This document shows, piece by piece, positions 1-11,282 of a stretch of DNA of 64,000 bases. Each line of letters opens with the position of its first letter. Positions within the stretch are counted from its first letter, which is position 1. The notes beneath the pieces are model-generated. The model searched no databases and was not told the DNA's origin. It saw nothing but the letters and a program-made list of their open reading frames with translations. The position numbers and the translations under genes were made by a program. The DNA is taken from positions 24,403 through 88,402 of the forward strand of contig CALQLA020000018.1 of the NCBI GenBank assembly GCA_943331295.2, read 5' to 3'. The stretch is from Bordetella parapertussis (GTDB lineage Bacteria; Pseudomonadota; Gammaproteobacteria; Burkholderiales; Casimicrobiaceae).

Positions 1-1
1 C

Positions 2-529
2 GGGGGCGACGCCTGCCGCGATGCGGCGCGGCTGGGCATGCGCTGTCGAACCGCCCGCGCCGGGCTCGACGAGCTGCGCCACCTGAACCGGCCCGCCGTG
101 CTGGTGCTGCGCAACAGCCGGGGCCAGGAGTTCCACGCGGCCCTCACTGGTCTCGCCGACAACGTCGCGACGCTTGCGATGGGCCAGGAAACGAGGAAGG
201 TCCCGCTCGACACGCTGGCCGATCGATGGTCCGGACACTACACGGTGCTGTGGCGCATGTCGCCCGATGCCAGCGAGACCCTCCGGCAGGGTGAGCGCGG
301 GCCGGCCGTCGCGTGGCTCGGCAGGCAGCTCGCGCACGCGCAGGGCCGCGCGCCCGATGCGAACGCCGACCCGGTCTTCGACGAGGCGATGGTGCGCCAG
401 GTGAAGCAGTTCCAGCTCGCCGAAGGGTTGATCCCGGACGGCGCCGTGGGGCCGCAGACACTCATGCGCCTGAGCGGCGTCGCCGACAAGTCGGCGCCCA
501 AGCTGTTGCCGCCGGCCGGGGAACCCTAG
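2..529 (+). CDS. gspA: GspA/ExeA-like general secretion ATPase, C-terminal part (5' end outside window)
   Basis: The frame is open from the left edge, so the gene starts upstream of the window. About 175 residues are visible. The first ~85 resemble the C39-peptidase-like domain of GspA/ExeA proteins (LNRPAVLVLRNSRGQEF, then a WSGHYTVLWR segment). Residues ~90-155 form a peptidoglycan-binding-1 domain (LRQGERGPAVAWLGRQL ... DGAVGPQTLMRL). In the family, the missing N-terminal half is an AAA+ ATPase; GspA with GspB inserts the type II secretin through peptidoglycan. The stop lies 2 nt before the start of gspB, so the two are co-translated. The assignment rests on the domain pair and the gspB neighbour; an isolated PG-binding hydrolase is less likely. 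Confidence 0.75.
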   Translation, partial: GGDACRDAARLGMRCRTARAGLDELRHLNRPAVLVLRNSRGQEFHAALTGLADNVATLAMGQETRKVPLDTLADRWSGHYTVLWRMSPDASETLRQGERGPAVAWLGRQLAHAQGRAPDANADPVFDEAMVRQVKQFQLAEGLIPDGAVGPQTLMRLSGVADKSAPKLLPPAGEP

Positions 530-531
530 GC

Positions 532-1260
532 ATGTCCTATATCCTCGATGCCCTGAAGAAGTCCGAGCAGCAGCGCCGTCGCGGCGCCGCGCCGTCGCTG
601 CTCGCGGCGCAGGCGAGCGATCCGGCGCCGCGCCGGGCGGCGGTTCTGCCCTATGCCCTGGGGGCGGCCGTGCTCCTGGTCTTGGGCGTGACGATCGGCA
701 TGCTTCGGCCCTGGCAGGCGACAGCGCCGTCGCCGGTGGCGGCGAGGCCCGCCGCGCCGGTCGCCCCGCCACCGGCACCCGCACCGGCAGCCGCGCCGCC
801 GAGCGTCGAAATAACGATCAATGCGGCACCGCCCGCCCTGCCACCGGCGCGCCCGGCACCGCCGGCTCCGGAGCCGGCCGGCGACGTCGCGAAGGCGCAA
901 GTGGCGGCACCGGGGTCGCCGGCTCAGGCGGTTGCTCCCAAGTCGGCGACAGTGCCCGAAAGCCGGGCGCCCTTGCCTGTGCCGGAAACCTCAGCCGGGG
1001 CCCGCGCCGCGGGCCCCGCGCCGGAGCGCAAGGCGGTCACGCTGGCCGAGCTGCCGCTGCCGATCCAGCAGGAAATCCCGCCGATGTCGATCCTGTTTCA
1101 TCTCTATTCGGGCAAGCCCAAGGACCGCATGGTCGGCATCAACAACCGGATGCTGCACGAAGGCGATACCGTCGAGCCCGGCCTCGTGCTCGAGCAGATC
1201 ACGCCCGAGGGAATGGTCCTGAGCTTCAAGGGCTACCGGTTCGTGCGCGGCGCCCGATAG
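532..1260 (+). CDS. gspB: General secretion pathway protein B
   Basis: 242 residues. The N-terminus MSYILDALKKSEQQRR is characteristic of GspB/ExeB: a short cytoplasmic helix. It is followed by one membrane span (about residues 38-58, LPYALGAAVLLVLGVTIG), a long Pro/Ala periplasmic linker (about 60-165) and a C-terminal domain (about 170-242) with MSILFHLYSGKPKDRM and GINNRMLHEGD. GspB is an inner-membrane partner of GspA in assembling the type II secretion channel through the cell wall. The ATG follows the gspA stop by 2 nt, indicating one operon. No other gsp genes lie downstream; the next gene is convergent. Confidence 0.82.
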   Translation: MSYILDALKKSEQQRRRGAAPSLLAAQASDPAPRRAAVLPYALGAAVLLVLGVTIGMLRPWQATAPSPVAARPAAPVAPPPAPAPAAAPPSVEITINAAPPALPPARPAPPAPEPAGDVAKAQVAAPGSPAQAVAPKSATVPESRAPLPVPETSAGARAAGPAPERKAVTLAELPLPIQQEIPPMSILFHLYSGKPKDRMVGINNRMLHEGDTVEPGLVLEQITPEGMVLSFKGYRFVRGAR

Positions 1261-1261
1261 C

Positions 1262-1324
1262 GGCGTGGCAGGCCTGACGCGGCACGACCGCGGCCAGGCC
1301 GCACGCTGACGGCCCTGCCACGCC
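1262..1324. terminator. Inverted repeat between convergent gspB and phosphorylase genes
   Basis: GGCGTGGCAGG (1262-1272) is exactly complementary to CCTGCCACGCC (1314-1324), enclosing a 41-nt G+C-rich loop. It lies 1 nt after the gspB stop and 37 nt beyond the stop of the convergent phosphorylase gene. It could act as a bidirectional terminator, but there is no U-tract. Confidence 0.4.
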
Positions 1325-1360
1325 TGAGACGGGCCGGGGTGCCGGGGTGCCGGGGCGCGG

Positions 1361-2917
1361 TCACTCCTGCACGAAGACGGGTGGAGCGTCCGCTGCGGGC
1401 CCGATCGTATAGCCGATGTCCTTCTGGCAGAGGGCGTGGGCGAACCGGAAGTCCGCGGCAAACTCCGCATGCACCCGATAGAGCGGATCGCCGTTGCGCA
1501 CGCGATCGCCGAGCTTCATGAAGAGGTCGACGCCGGCGCCCTTCGCCGCCGGTGCGCCGGCGAAGCTGGCAATGCGCGCGAGCCGCAGGTTGTCGATGCC
1601 CGTCACGGTTCCGGTGCGCGTGCTCTTCACGTCGAACCAAAGCGGGCCGGGGACGTACGCATGCCTGGGCGGCCCCTGCGCGGCGATGATGGCCTGCATC
1701 TTTTCCAGCGCGCGCCCCGAGTCGAGGATGTCGCGCGCGATGGTGAATCCGCGCCCGCCGCGCACGTCGGGATCGAACTCGATGATGCGCCCGGCGAGCC
1801 GCAATGCCTTCTGCCGCAGGTCGGCCGGCGCGGCGGGATCGCACTGCAGCACCTGCATCGCGTCGCGCGCCTCGAGCACCGGGCCGATCCCGTTGCCGAC
1901 GGGCTGCCGGCCGTCGGTGATGATGACCTCGAGGTGGATCCCGAGCTGGTCGCCGACGTATTCGAACAGCTTGCGCAGGCGCTGCGCGTCCCGCATGTGC
2001 CGGACCTTCGCCGTCGGGCCGACGGGAATGTCGATCAGCAGGTGCGTCGAGCCCGCGGCGAGCTTCTTCGACAGGATCGACGCGACCAGCTGACCCTGCG
2101 AATCGATGCCGAGCGGCCGCTCGACCGCGATCAGCATGTCGTCGGCGGGCGAGAGCCGCGCGGTCCCGCCCCACGCGAGGCAGCCGCGCTGGCGGCGAAC
2201 GATCCGCCGCAGGTCGGCCACCTTCAGTCCGACATTGGCGAGCACTTCCATGGTGTCGGCCGTGCCCGCAGGCGACGTGATCGCGCGGCTGGAGGTCTTC
2301 GGGATCAGCATGCCGTGCGCGGCGACGATCGGGACGATCAGCAGCGACGTCCGGTTGCCGGGAATCCCGCCGATGCAGTGCTTGTCGGCCACCAGCGGCT
2401 CCTGCCAGTCGAGGCGGTCGCCGGAGCCGACCATCGCCCGCGTCAGGTACAGGATCTCGTCGCGGTCGAGCTCGTTCTGCACCGTCGCGACGAGGAACGC
2501 GGCGATCTCGGGCTTCGAGTAGTGATTGGCGGTGATGTCGGCGATGATGCCGTTCATCGCATCCTGGTCGAGGCGCTCCCCGGCGATTTTCCGCCTGACC
2601 GCATCGAGCGAGGCCGGGCGCTCGGCGTGGCCGACGTCGACGCGCGAGCCGGGCTTCGCGCCGAAATGCGCGAACGCCGGCTCGGACAATCCCAGCTCGT
2701 CGCGCGCGACGATCGCATCGTCGTCGACGACGTTGAGCACGGCGAGGATGTGGCGCCTGCCGGCGGCGACCTCGATCTTCGAGAGCGCCTGGAACCCCTC
2801 GGTGCGGTAGACCGAGCAGTCGCGATGCAGGTAGGCGACGTTTTCGCGATGGGTGTCGATCGCGACGCGGCGGACCTTCAGTACGCGTCCGCCTCCGGGC
2901 TTGGGAGGGGAATCCAT
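1361..2917 (-). CDS. Thymidine phosphorylase / AMP phosphorylase family protein
   Basis: 518 residues, longer than ordinary DeoA (~440) and matching the long form first described as archaeal AMP phosphorylase. It has an N-terminal extension of ~85 residues, a helical GT3 N domain, a catalytic GT3 domain with the phosphate/nucleoside motif [14 protein letters not shown] (about residue 175), [20 protein letters not shown], and a C-terminal PYNP domain. Family members split a nucleoside or nucleotide with phosphate, giving base and (deoxy)ribose phosphate. Bacterial members are usually annotated as putative thymidine phosphorylase; substrate choice (thymidine or AMP) cannot be decided here. The ATG is preceded by an AGAAGGACTGA leader. 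No ribose-bisphosphate isomerase or type III RuBisCO gene is nearby, so an AMP-salvage pathway is not supported by context. Confidence 0.85.
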   Translation of the reverse strand: MDSPPKPGGGRVLKVRRVAIDTHRENVAYLHRDCSVYRTEGFQALSKIEVAAGRRHILAVLNVVDDDAIVARDELGLSEPAFAHFGAKPGSRVDVGHAERPASLDAVRRKIAGERLDQDAMNGIIADITANHYSKPEIAAFLVATVQNELDRDEILYLTRAMVGSGDRLDWQEPLVADKHCIGGIPGNRTSLLIVPIVAAHGMLIPKTSSRAITSPAGTADTMEVLANVGLKVADLRRIVRRQRGCLAWGGTARLSPADDMLIAVERPLGIDSQGQLVASILSKKLAAGSTHLLIDIPVGPTAKVRHMRDAQRLRKLFEYVGDQLGIHLEVIITDGRQPVGNGIGPVLEARDAMQVLQCDPAAPADLRQKALRLAGRIIEFDPDVRGGRGFTIARDILDSGRALEKMQAIIAAQGPPRHAYVPGPLWFDVKSTRTGTVTGIDNLRLARIASFAGAPAAKGAGVDLFMKLGDRVRNGDPLYRVHAEFAADFRFAHALCQKDIGYTIGPAADAPPVFVQE

Positions 2918-3017
2918 GTCGGGTCAGTCCTTCTTTTCCGCATCTTAGCGCAGCGCGGCGACCCGTTGCGCCCGCGCGGCGGGTATTTGCGCACCGGAGC
3001 CGCCGGGGCGGGCGCGA

Positions 3018-3728
3018 TCAATCGACCGCGGTGGGCTCTGCCGCCAGCGCCAGCGCGCGCTGGCGCCGACGCTCGTGCCAGGCGAGCATCAGGCCGCTCC
3101 CGGCGATGATGCCGATCCCGGCAAAGGTGTAGCTGTCCGGAAACTGGTCGAACGCGACCCAGCCCGCCAGCATCGCCCAGACGAGCTGCACGTAGGTGAA
3201 CGCCGTGAGCCCGGAGGCCGGCGCGCGCTGGAACGCGAGGATGAAGAGAAAGTGCCCGGCGATCGAGATCATGACGACGAAGACGAGGATCGCGATGTGC
3301 GTCCACGTCATCTGCGCGCTGTGGTCGAAGAAGGGGAGGAGCGCGGTCATCACCAGCGTGCCGAGCAGCGCCTGGAAGAACAGCGTCACCCGCGGATCGT
3401 CGCCGCGCAGCTTGCGCGTGACGAGCTGGAACATCGCGTAGCAGCCGGCGGCGCCCAGCGCGTACAGCGCGCCTGCGTTCAGGATCGATGCTCCCGGCCG
3501 CACGATGAGCAGCATCCCGGCGAAGCCGGCTAGCACGAAGGCCCAGCGCGCGAAGGTCATCCGCTCCTTCAGCACCGCGACCGAGAGCAGCACCACCAGC
3601 ACCGGCGTGCAGTAGTCGAAGGTCGGGTTGGCGAGCCGGTTGGTCGCGGCGTGGCTCGCGCCCGGCAGGATGGACAAGGCCAGTCCGCAAAGCAGTGCGG
3701 TGAATCGACGCCCGAGTCGTGCGGTCAT
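3018..3728 (-). pseudogene. N-terminally truncated EamA/DMT permease fused to a signal-peptide-like start
   Basis: 236 codons. From about residue 36 it is a normal EamA-family drug/metabolite transporter, beginning in the middle of the first EamA repeat (FDYCTPVLVVLLSVAVLKER) and running through the second repeat to a normal end. The first three membrane spans are missing. In their place is MTARLGRRFTALLCGLALS followed by ILPGASHAAT, a Sec-type signal sequence with a cleavage site, like those of Bug receptors. A good ribosome-binding site (GGGAGG, 8 nt before the ATG at 3728) belongs to this foreign 5' end. I read this as a deletion that joined the start of one gene to the 3' part of a permease gene. 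It may be expressed but is unlikely to work as a transporter. Confidence 0.65.
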
Positions 3729-4079
3729 GATGCCGGCCTCCCTTGCCAGTTCGGATCGCAAACCTGCCGATGTGCGCGATCCCCGTACCGTCGCCGCGAG
3801 GGCTGCTCGTGGCAACGGGGCGCGCGCTTCCGCACCCCATGCTTCGATGGTGCGCCGTCCGTCGGCGGGAAGTCCTGCCGAAGGTCAAGGTGCCGGTCGG
3901 ATGCGGCTGGCGGCATCCGCACGGACCCGGCAGAAGCGGCGTGACCTCGGCTCGCCGTCGGATGGCCGGACGCGGTGGCGGCCGGGATTCGCTTCCCGGC
4001 CGGTCGAGCCTCGCGTCCGGTCCGTGTTAACGTCCCGGCACCCTGCACATCCGGCGACGGCGCACCACAGGATTCCCGA
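3729..4079. other. Non-coding scar region between two truncated genes
   Basis: About 350 nt between the divergent starts of the EamA chimera and the truncated binding-protein gene. I see no conserved open frame, terminator or repeat. It may hold the promoters of both flanking remnants, but no convincing -35/-10 pair stands out. Confidence 0.4.
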
Positions 4080-4733
4080 ATGAAACGCCTTGCACTCGTG
4101 GCTTTGACCCTGATGCTCGCCGGCGCGGCCTTCGCGCAAGGGCCGAACGGCGCCCGCGTGCTGCGGGTGCAGATGCCCGCCGACGTCGAGACGCTCGACC
4201 CGGCGCGAGCGCCGGAACTCGGCACCGTCAATGCGCTCGCGCCGCTCTACCACCAGCTGCCGACCTACGACTACGGTTCGCTGCCCGTCCGGTTCATTCC
4301 CTATGCCGCCGAGGCGCTGCCGCAGATCTCGGCCGACCGGCGCACCTACGTCCTCAAGGTCCGCCCGGGGCTGCTGTTCTCGCCGCATCCCGCGTTCGGC
4401 GGCAAGCCGCGGGAGCTCGTCGCCGATCCTGCGTATTCGTCGATGAGCTTCCTGTCGCTCGAAGGCGTGATCGAGGGGCTCAACGACGCGGTCGACCGCG
4501 CGCGGCGCGAGGCGAAGCCGTTCGACTATGCGGCGACGATCGCCGGCCTGCGCGCGACCGACCGCTACACGCTGGAGATGCGGCTCACGCAGCCCGATCC
4601 GACATTCGTCTACAACCTGGCGTATGGCGGGCTGTCCGCGGTGCCGCGCGAGGTCGTCGCGGCCGAAGGCGGCTGCCGAGTCCCGGGTTGGGCCATATGG
4701 GACGGTGGTCGTACAATGGCGGGAACGAACTGA
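4080..4733 (+). pseudogene. Truncated family 5 solute-binding protein (peptide/nickel type)
   Basis: The gene opens with a normal signal peptide (MKRLALVALTLMLAGAAFAQ) and the SBP_bac_5 N-terminal lobe (LRVQMPADVETLDPARAPE; FGGKPRELVA). Homology stops after about 199 residues at LSAVPREVVAAEGG, and the frame then runs ~18 unrelated codons to a stop. Full-length members have 500-600 residues. There also seems to be an internal loss: the family stretch that normally follows ELVAAD (YVYSLKRL-type) is missing, with PAYSSMSFLSLEG in its place. The break falls just before the ppiC promoter, so a deletion removed the 3' two thirds of this gene. Confidence 0.75.
4688..4717 (+). promoter_or_regulatory. 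Candidate sigma-70 promoter of the parvulin gene
   Basis: TTGGGC (4688-4693) and TACAAT (4712-4717) are separated by 18 nt. The -10 matches the consensus at five of six positions. It lies ~210 nt upstream of the GTG start at 4927 and inside the 3' tail of the truncated binding-protein frame, which supports that frame being dead. Confidence 0.5.
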
Positions 4734-4926
4734 GGCAGGCGAACGTCCTCGCGCTGCGTGCGGGCCGGGTTTCAAGGCCGATTTTGCACCCGCGCGGGGA
4801 TGGTTTTTGCCTGGCGTTCGCTGTGCCGATGGCGGCAGCCTCCTTGGCCGCCGCGTCGGTGCAGTGCGTCCGCGCGCGAAGCCGCGCAAATTCTTTCATC
4901 CCGCAATCAACGATAGGAATCGCCCC

Positions 4927-5895
4927 GTGCGCCTGATCAATCCGTCTACTCCCCTCGCCATCGTTGTGCTGTCGCTCGCCCTCGGCGCATGCAGCGCCGA
5001 CAAGGACGCCAAGCCGGCGGCCGCCGCCAACCCTGCCGCCACCGGCCCGGCCGCGGCCACGGTCAACGGCACGCCGCTCCCGCAACGCGCCGTCGACGCC
5101 ATGGTCAAGCAGCGCACCGACCAGGGTCAGCCGGATACCCCGGATGTCCGCAAGGCCATCATCGACCAGCTGGTCATGCAGATGGTCGTCGCCGAAGAGG
5201 CGGTCAAGAAGGGGCTCGACAAGACTCCGGAGGTGGCCGACCAGCTGGAGGCGATCCGGCAAACCGTGCTCGCCCGCGCCTACGTCCAGGATTTCGTGAA
5301 GACGCATCCCGTCACCGACGACATGCTGAAGGCCGAGTACGACCGGATCAAGGCGACAGTCAGCGGCACCGAATACAAGGCGCGGCACATCCTGGTGGAG
5401 AAGGAATCCGAAGCGAAGGACATCATCGCGCGGCTCAAGAAGGACCCGGGTTCCTTCGCCAAGCTCGCGATGGAGAAGTCGAAGGACCAGGGCTCCAGGG
5501 CCAAGGGTGGCGAGCTCGGCTGGTTCGATCCCAGCCGGATGGTGCCGGAGTTCGGCGCGGCGTTGAGCAAGGTGGAGAAGGGCAAGTTCACCACGGAGCC
5601 CGTCAAGACCCAGTTCGGCTATCACGTGATCCTGGTCGAGGACTCGCGGCCGATCGCGGCGCCCCCGCTCGAGGAAGTGAAGCCGCAGCTCTCCCAGCAG
5701 GTCCAGCAGCAAACGGTGATGAAGGAGATCGACGCGCTGAAGGCCAAGGCGAAGATCGAGGTCACCGCCGCCGCGCCTGCCGTCCCTGAGGCGGCACCGG
5801 CGGCACCGGCGGCACCGGCGGCACCGGCGGCACCGGCGGCGGCACCCGCGGCCCCGGTCGCGCCGGCAGCACCGGCAGCACCCGCGCCGAAATAG
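4927..5895 (+). CDS. Parvulin-type peptidyl-prolyl isomerase lipoprotein
   Basis: 322 residues from a GTG start preceded by GATAGGAATC; this start gives an intact lipoprotein signal (VVLSLALGAC, lipobox Cys at ~residue 22). A SurA-N-like helical segment (about 45-130) is followed by a PpiC/rotamase domain (about 150-250) with the signatures KARHILV, SFAKLA, KGGELGWFDPSRMVPEF and TQFGYHVILVED. It should be an outer- or inner-membrane-anchored periplasmic foldase acting on Xaa-Pro bonds of secreted proteins; in E. coli terms it is closest to PpiD/SurA-like chaperones. The C-terminus is an Ala/Pro tail built on a 9-bp tandem repeat, probably a flexible wall-spanning tether. Confidence 0.88.
   Translation: MRLINPSTPLAIVVLSLALGACSADKDAKPAAAANPAATGPAAATVNGTPLPQRAVDAMVKQRTDQGQPDTPDVRKAIIDQLVMQMVVAEEAVKKGLDKTPEVADQLEAIRQTVLARAYVQDFVKTHPVTDDMLKAEYDRIKATVSGTEYKARHILVEKESEAKDIIARLKKDPGSFAKLAMEKSKDQGSRAKGGELGWFDPSRMVPEFGAALSKVEKGKFTTEPVKTQFGYHVILVEDSRPIAAPPLEEVKPQLSQQVQQQTVMKEIDALKAKAKIEVTAAAPAVPEAAPAAPAAPAAPAAPAAAPAAPVAPAAPAAPAPK
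5791..5835 (+). repeat. Coding 9-bp tandem repeat (Ala-Ala-Pro) in the parvulin tail
   Basis: Five perfect copies of GCGGCACCG in a row, each coding Ala-Ala-Pro, then degenerate continuation to about 5888. Being a multiple of 3, copy-number change would alter tail length without breaking the frame. Confidence 0.9.
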
Positions 5896-5933
5896 GCGCT
5901 CGCGGCGCACGCTGAACCGGCGTGACGACAGTT

Positions 5934-5964
5934 GCCGGCCCCATGCGGCGTGGCATGGGCCGGC
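5934..5964 (+). terminator. Stem-loop after the parvulin gene
   Basis: GCCGGCCCCATGC (5934-5946) pairs with GCATGGGCCGGC (5953-5964): 12 base pairs with one bulged C and a 6-nt loop. It lies 38 nt after the stop codon and just before the end of the convergent small gene. No U-tract, so it may rely on Rho or act as a 3'-end stabiliser. Confidence 0.5.
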
Positions 5965-5968
5965 GGCA

Positions 5969-6217
5969 CTATGACGGATGCGTGCCGGCGGAATCCATGC
6001 TCGCGAAGAAGTCGAGGACCACCTGCTTCGCCGTCGCGTCGGGATTTGCGCACAGGAAGACCCGCAATCGCGCCATCGGCAGGTCCAGCAGCTTCGCGGC
6101 ATCGCGCTCCAGGTCGGAGAGCGGTACCTCGCCGGACGGTGCCGGCAGCGGGGGGGCGATGTCACGCACGATCAAGGGATGCCATGGCGCGCTCCGCTGG
6201 AATTTGATCACGATCAA
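5969..6217 (-). CDS. Small hypothetical protein
   Basis: Up to 82 residues; I do not recognise the family. The C-terminal half looks like real protein: PLSDLERDAAKLLDLPMARL then RVFLCANPDATAKQVVLDFF, a short helical unit with no signal peptide or membrane span. The start is doubtful. The longest frame begins at a TTG (6217) lying exactly inside an FNR-type palindrome, so translation more likely begins further in, for example at the GTG at 6169 or the ATG at 6076. If the palindrome is its operator, the gene would be oxygen-regulated. It might also be non-coding; the conserved-looking C-terminal half is the main argument for a gene. Confidence 0.45.
   Translation of the reverse strand: MIVIKFQRSAPWHPLIVRDIAPPLPAPSGEVPLSDLERDAAKLLDLPMARLRVFLCANPDATAKQVVLDFFASMDSAGTHPS
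6204..6217. promoter_or_regulatory. Perfect FNR/ANR box
   Basis: TTGATcacgATCAA matches the FNR/ANR consensus TTGAT-N4-ATCAA at all ten fixed positions. It lies at the 5' end of the small minus-strand frame, with no gene on the plus side for 250 nt, so the small gene is the likeliest target. A -10 box at the ideal distance is not clear on either strand. Confidence 0.65.
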
Positions 6218-6337
6218 ACGGGGTCATGCTGCGCCGTAGGGTGCCCGCGAGACCGGCATGGCAGGGCGGGCCAGACCGAGTCTTCATACGCCTCCGGGGC
6301 GGTGCCGGCACGTGCCCGCCGCCCGCTTGGCCGGACC

Positions 6338-6429
6338 CGTAGCCCGGCGTTGAGCGCCGGCGAAACCCGGGTGGACGTCGCCCCGGCCGCGGTTGCCCCG
6401 GGTTTCGCTGGCGCTCGACCCGGGCTACG
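6338..6429. repeat. Long imperfect palindrome (REP-like element or bidirectional terminator)
   Basis: The left arm 6338-6371 (CGTAGCCCGG ... GAAACCCGGG) is the near-exact reverse complement of the right arm 6397-6429 (CCCGGGTTTCG ... CGGGCTACG), with about three differences over 33 nt and a 25-nt loop. It stands 39 nt beyond the parE stop. Elements with CCCGGGTTTCG...CGGGCTACG arms are common dispersed palindromes in high-GC proteobacteria; here it would also end parE transcription. Confidence 0.7.
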
Positions 6430-6468
6430 AAGGCAACGACGACCGCGACACCGCGGGTTCGTTCGCGT

Positions 6469-8466
6469 CTAGACGTCGACTTCGATCAGCGTTCCTTTCC
6501 GCGCCATCCACTCGCAGCGGTCGGCGGCGTGGGCCTTGCCCATCAGCAGCGTGAACATCCCGGCGACCGCCTTGGCCTCGGCCGGATCGTAGGTCACCGG
6601 CAGCACGCGGCGCGTGGCCGGATCCATCGATGTCTCCTTCAGCTGGTCGGGATTCATCTCGCCCAGCCCCTTGAAGCGGCCGATCTCGATGCGGCCCTCG
6701 GCGACGCCTTCGCGCCGCAGCTTGTCCAGCATCACCTGCTTTTCCGCCTCGTCCAGCGGATAGAAGCGGCGCATCGGCTTGCTCTTGCCGCCGGCGGCGA
6801 CGTCGATCCGGAACAGCGGAGGCTTGGCCACGAAGATGTGGCCGCGCAGCAGCAGCCACGGCAGGTGGCGGTAGAAGTGCGTGAGCAGGAGCGCCTGGAT
6901 GTGCGCGCCGTCGACGTCGGCGTCGGTCATGATCACGATGCGCGAGTAGCGCAGGTTGGCGAGCACCTTGTCCGGGTCGGCGTCCAGCGTGTGCGGGTCG
7001 ACCCCGGTGGCGACCGAGATGTCGTGGATCTCGAGGTTGCCGAAGAGCTGGGTCGGGTTGATCTCGAACGTGTTGAGCACCTTGCCGCGCAGCGGCAGGA
7101 TCGCCTGGGTCGTCCGGTCGCGCGCCTGCTTGGCGCTGCCGCCGGCGGAGTCGCCCTCAACCAGGAACAACTCGTTGTCCGAGGTCATCTCGCAGTCGGC
7201 GAGCTTGCCCGGCAGCATCGTGATGCCGCTGGTCTTGCGCCGCTCGATTTGTTTGCCGGTCTTCTGGCGTGCCAGCGCCTGCTTGATCGCAAGCTCGGCG
7301 ATCACCTTGCCGGCGTCCGGGTGGCGGTTGAGCCAGATCTCGAATGGGTCGCGCACCATGCTGGCGATCAGCTTGTGCGCGGAGCGGGAATTGAGCTTCT
7401 CCTTGGTCTGTCCCTGGAACTGCGGGTCGAGCACCCGGGCAGACAGCACGAAGGCCATCTTCGCGGCGATGTCGTCCTGCTGCAGCTTCACGCCGCGCGG
7501 CAGCAGCGCGTGGTGATCGACGAACGAGCGGACGGCGTCGAACACGCCGGACTTCAACCCCGACTCGTGCGTGCCGCCGGACGGCGTGGGGATCAGGTTG
7601 ACGTAGGACTCGCTCGGCACGCCGCCGTCGGCGAACCATGCGAACGCGAACGCGGCGCCCTCGCCGTCGGCGAAGGCCTCGCCCTCGCCGGTGTCGCCCG
7701 GCGCCGCGTGGAAGAATTTCTCGCCGACGTAGGCGGGCGCCGCCATCTCGTTGCCGTCCGCCAGCACGCCGAGGTATTCGGCGAGGCCGTTGGCGTAACA
7801 CCAGGTCTGCGTCTGGCCTTCCATCGTCAGCGTGACGGTGAGGCCCGGCAGCAGCACGGCCTTGGCCCGCAACGCGCGCTCCATCTCGGCGCGCGGCACC
7901 TTGGGCACGTCGAAGTAGACGGGGTTGGGCCACGCGCGCACGGTCGTGCCGGTTTCCTTTTTCGGACATTCGCCGACGACGCGCACCGGGCCGATCGACA
8001 GGCCGCCGTCGCTGTAGACCGCCTGCCAGATCTTGCCCTCGCGCCGCACCTCGACCTCGACCCGCGTCGACAGCGCGGTGGTCACCGCGACGCCGACGCC
8101 GTGCAGGCCGCCGGAGAACTTGTAGGCGCCGCCGTCCTTCTTCCGGAACTTGCCGCCGGCGTGCAGCCGCGTGAAGGCGAGGGTGACGACGGGTTCCTTC
8201 TCGACCGGATGCGGGCCGGTCGGGATGCCGCGGCCGTTGTCGGTCACCGTCGCCGAGCCGTCGTCGTGCACCGTCACGTCGATCCGCGTGGCGAACCCGG
8301 CCAGCGCCTCGTCGGCCGCGTTGTCGACGACCTCCTGGATGATGTGGCAGGGGCTTTCGGTGCGCGTGTACATGCCGGGACGCAACCGGACCGGCTCGAG
8401 GCCCGTCAGGACCTCGAAATCGGCTTCGTCGTAGGCGGAGGCGGCGGCGGGTGTCTTCGTGGCCAT
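6469..8466 (-). CDS. parE: DNA topoisomerase IV subunit B
   Basis: 665 residues from the ATG at 8466; an in-frame TTG nine bases upstream is disfavoured because GGGAA lies at the right distance only from the ATG. The GHKL ATPase region shows EVVDNAADEALAG, TDNGRGIPTG and KFSGGLHGVGVAVTTALS. The TOPRIM domain shows LFLVEGDSAGGSAKQARDR and DADVDGAHIQALLLTHFYR. The protein binds and hydrolyses ATP to drive strand passage by ParC, decatenating daughter chromosomes. GyrB is excluded by its short length and TOPRIM spacing (GyrB is ~800 residues) and by the parC partner. It follows parC by 58 nt on the same strand, so the two are probably co-transcribed. Confidence 0.95.
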   Translation of the reverse strand: MATKTPAAASAYDEADFEVLTGLEPVRLRPGMYTRTESPCHIIQEVVDNAADEALAGFATRIDVTVHDDGSATVTDNGRGIPTGPHPVEKEPVVTLAFTRLHAGGKFRKKDGGAYKFSGGLHGVGVAVTTALSTRVEVEVRREGKIWQAVYSDGGLSIGPVRVVGECPKKETGTTVRAWPNPVYFDVPKVPRAEMERALRAKAVLLPGLTVTLTMEGQTQTWCYANGLAEYLGVLADGNEMAAPAYVGEKFFHAAPGDTGEGEAFADGEGAAFAFAWFADGGVPSESYVNLIPTPSGGTHESGLKSGVFDAVRSFVDHHALLPRGVKLQQDDIAAKMAFVLSARVLDPQFQGQTKEKLNSRSAHKLIASMVRDPFEIWLNRHPDAGKVIAELAIKQALARQKTGKQIERRKTSGITMLPGKLADCEMTSDNELFLVEGDSAGGSAKQARDRTTQAILPLRGKVLNTFEINPTQLFGNLEIHDISVATGVDPHTLDADPDKVLANLRYSRIVIMTDADVDGAHIQALLLTHFYRHLPWLLLRGHIFVAKPPLFRIDVAAGGKSKPMRRFYPLDEAEKQVMLDKLRREGVAEGRIEIGRFKGLGEMNPDQLKETSMDPATRRVLPVTYDPAEAKAVAGMFTLLMGKAHAADRCEWMARKGTLIEVDV

Positions 8467-8524
8467 GATGCGCAATTCCCGTTCGATGTCGTCGGTGCTG
8501 GAGAGAGGGCGCGGCGGCGGGTCG

Positions 8525-10939
<2,415 letters not shown>

Positions 10940-11282
10940 GGTTCGAAGTGACAGGGAACAGGGCTTGCGCGCCACGCGGCGCGCAGGGTATGGCAACTGG
11001 GGGCCTCTGGGGCTGTGCCGGGGCCGCGATGGTTCGCGGGTACAGCGATGTCCGGCGCGCTGTCCCGGCGCCGCGAATACGGGCGGGCAGGCACCCAATG
11101 ATAACCGCCCGGGGCCCGCTGCCGCCAAAGGTCAGCCCAAACAATGCCTTAGCTCGACAGGGAACCGTCGGACCGGCCCGTCGGAGCGGCCGCGCACAGC
11201 GCAATCATGCCGGCGGACAGGCTCATTGGATGAGCCTTCACCGCAGCCCGGATCGTGGCCCGGGTTGCACGTGCGTCCCCGC
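10940..11282. other. Leader region upstream of parC
   Basis: About 340 nt without a supportable gene. It must contain the parC promoter (minus strand); a TATCAT reading leftward near 11100 could be a -10, but the -35 partner is weak. The distal part abuts the end of the decayed HupE remnant. Confidence 0.4.

Noticed and set aside
1436..3109. A 557-codon plus-strand frame opposite the phosphorylase gene
   Set aside because: Shadow of a well-supported enzyme gene; no ribosome-binding site or domain.
5791..5888. Short tandem repeats as a possible CRISPR or VNTR locus
   Set aside because: The 9-bp units lie in frame within the parvulin tail and encode Ala-Ala-Pro; there are no spacers.
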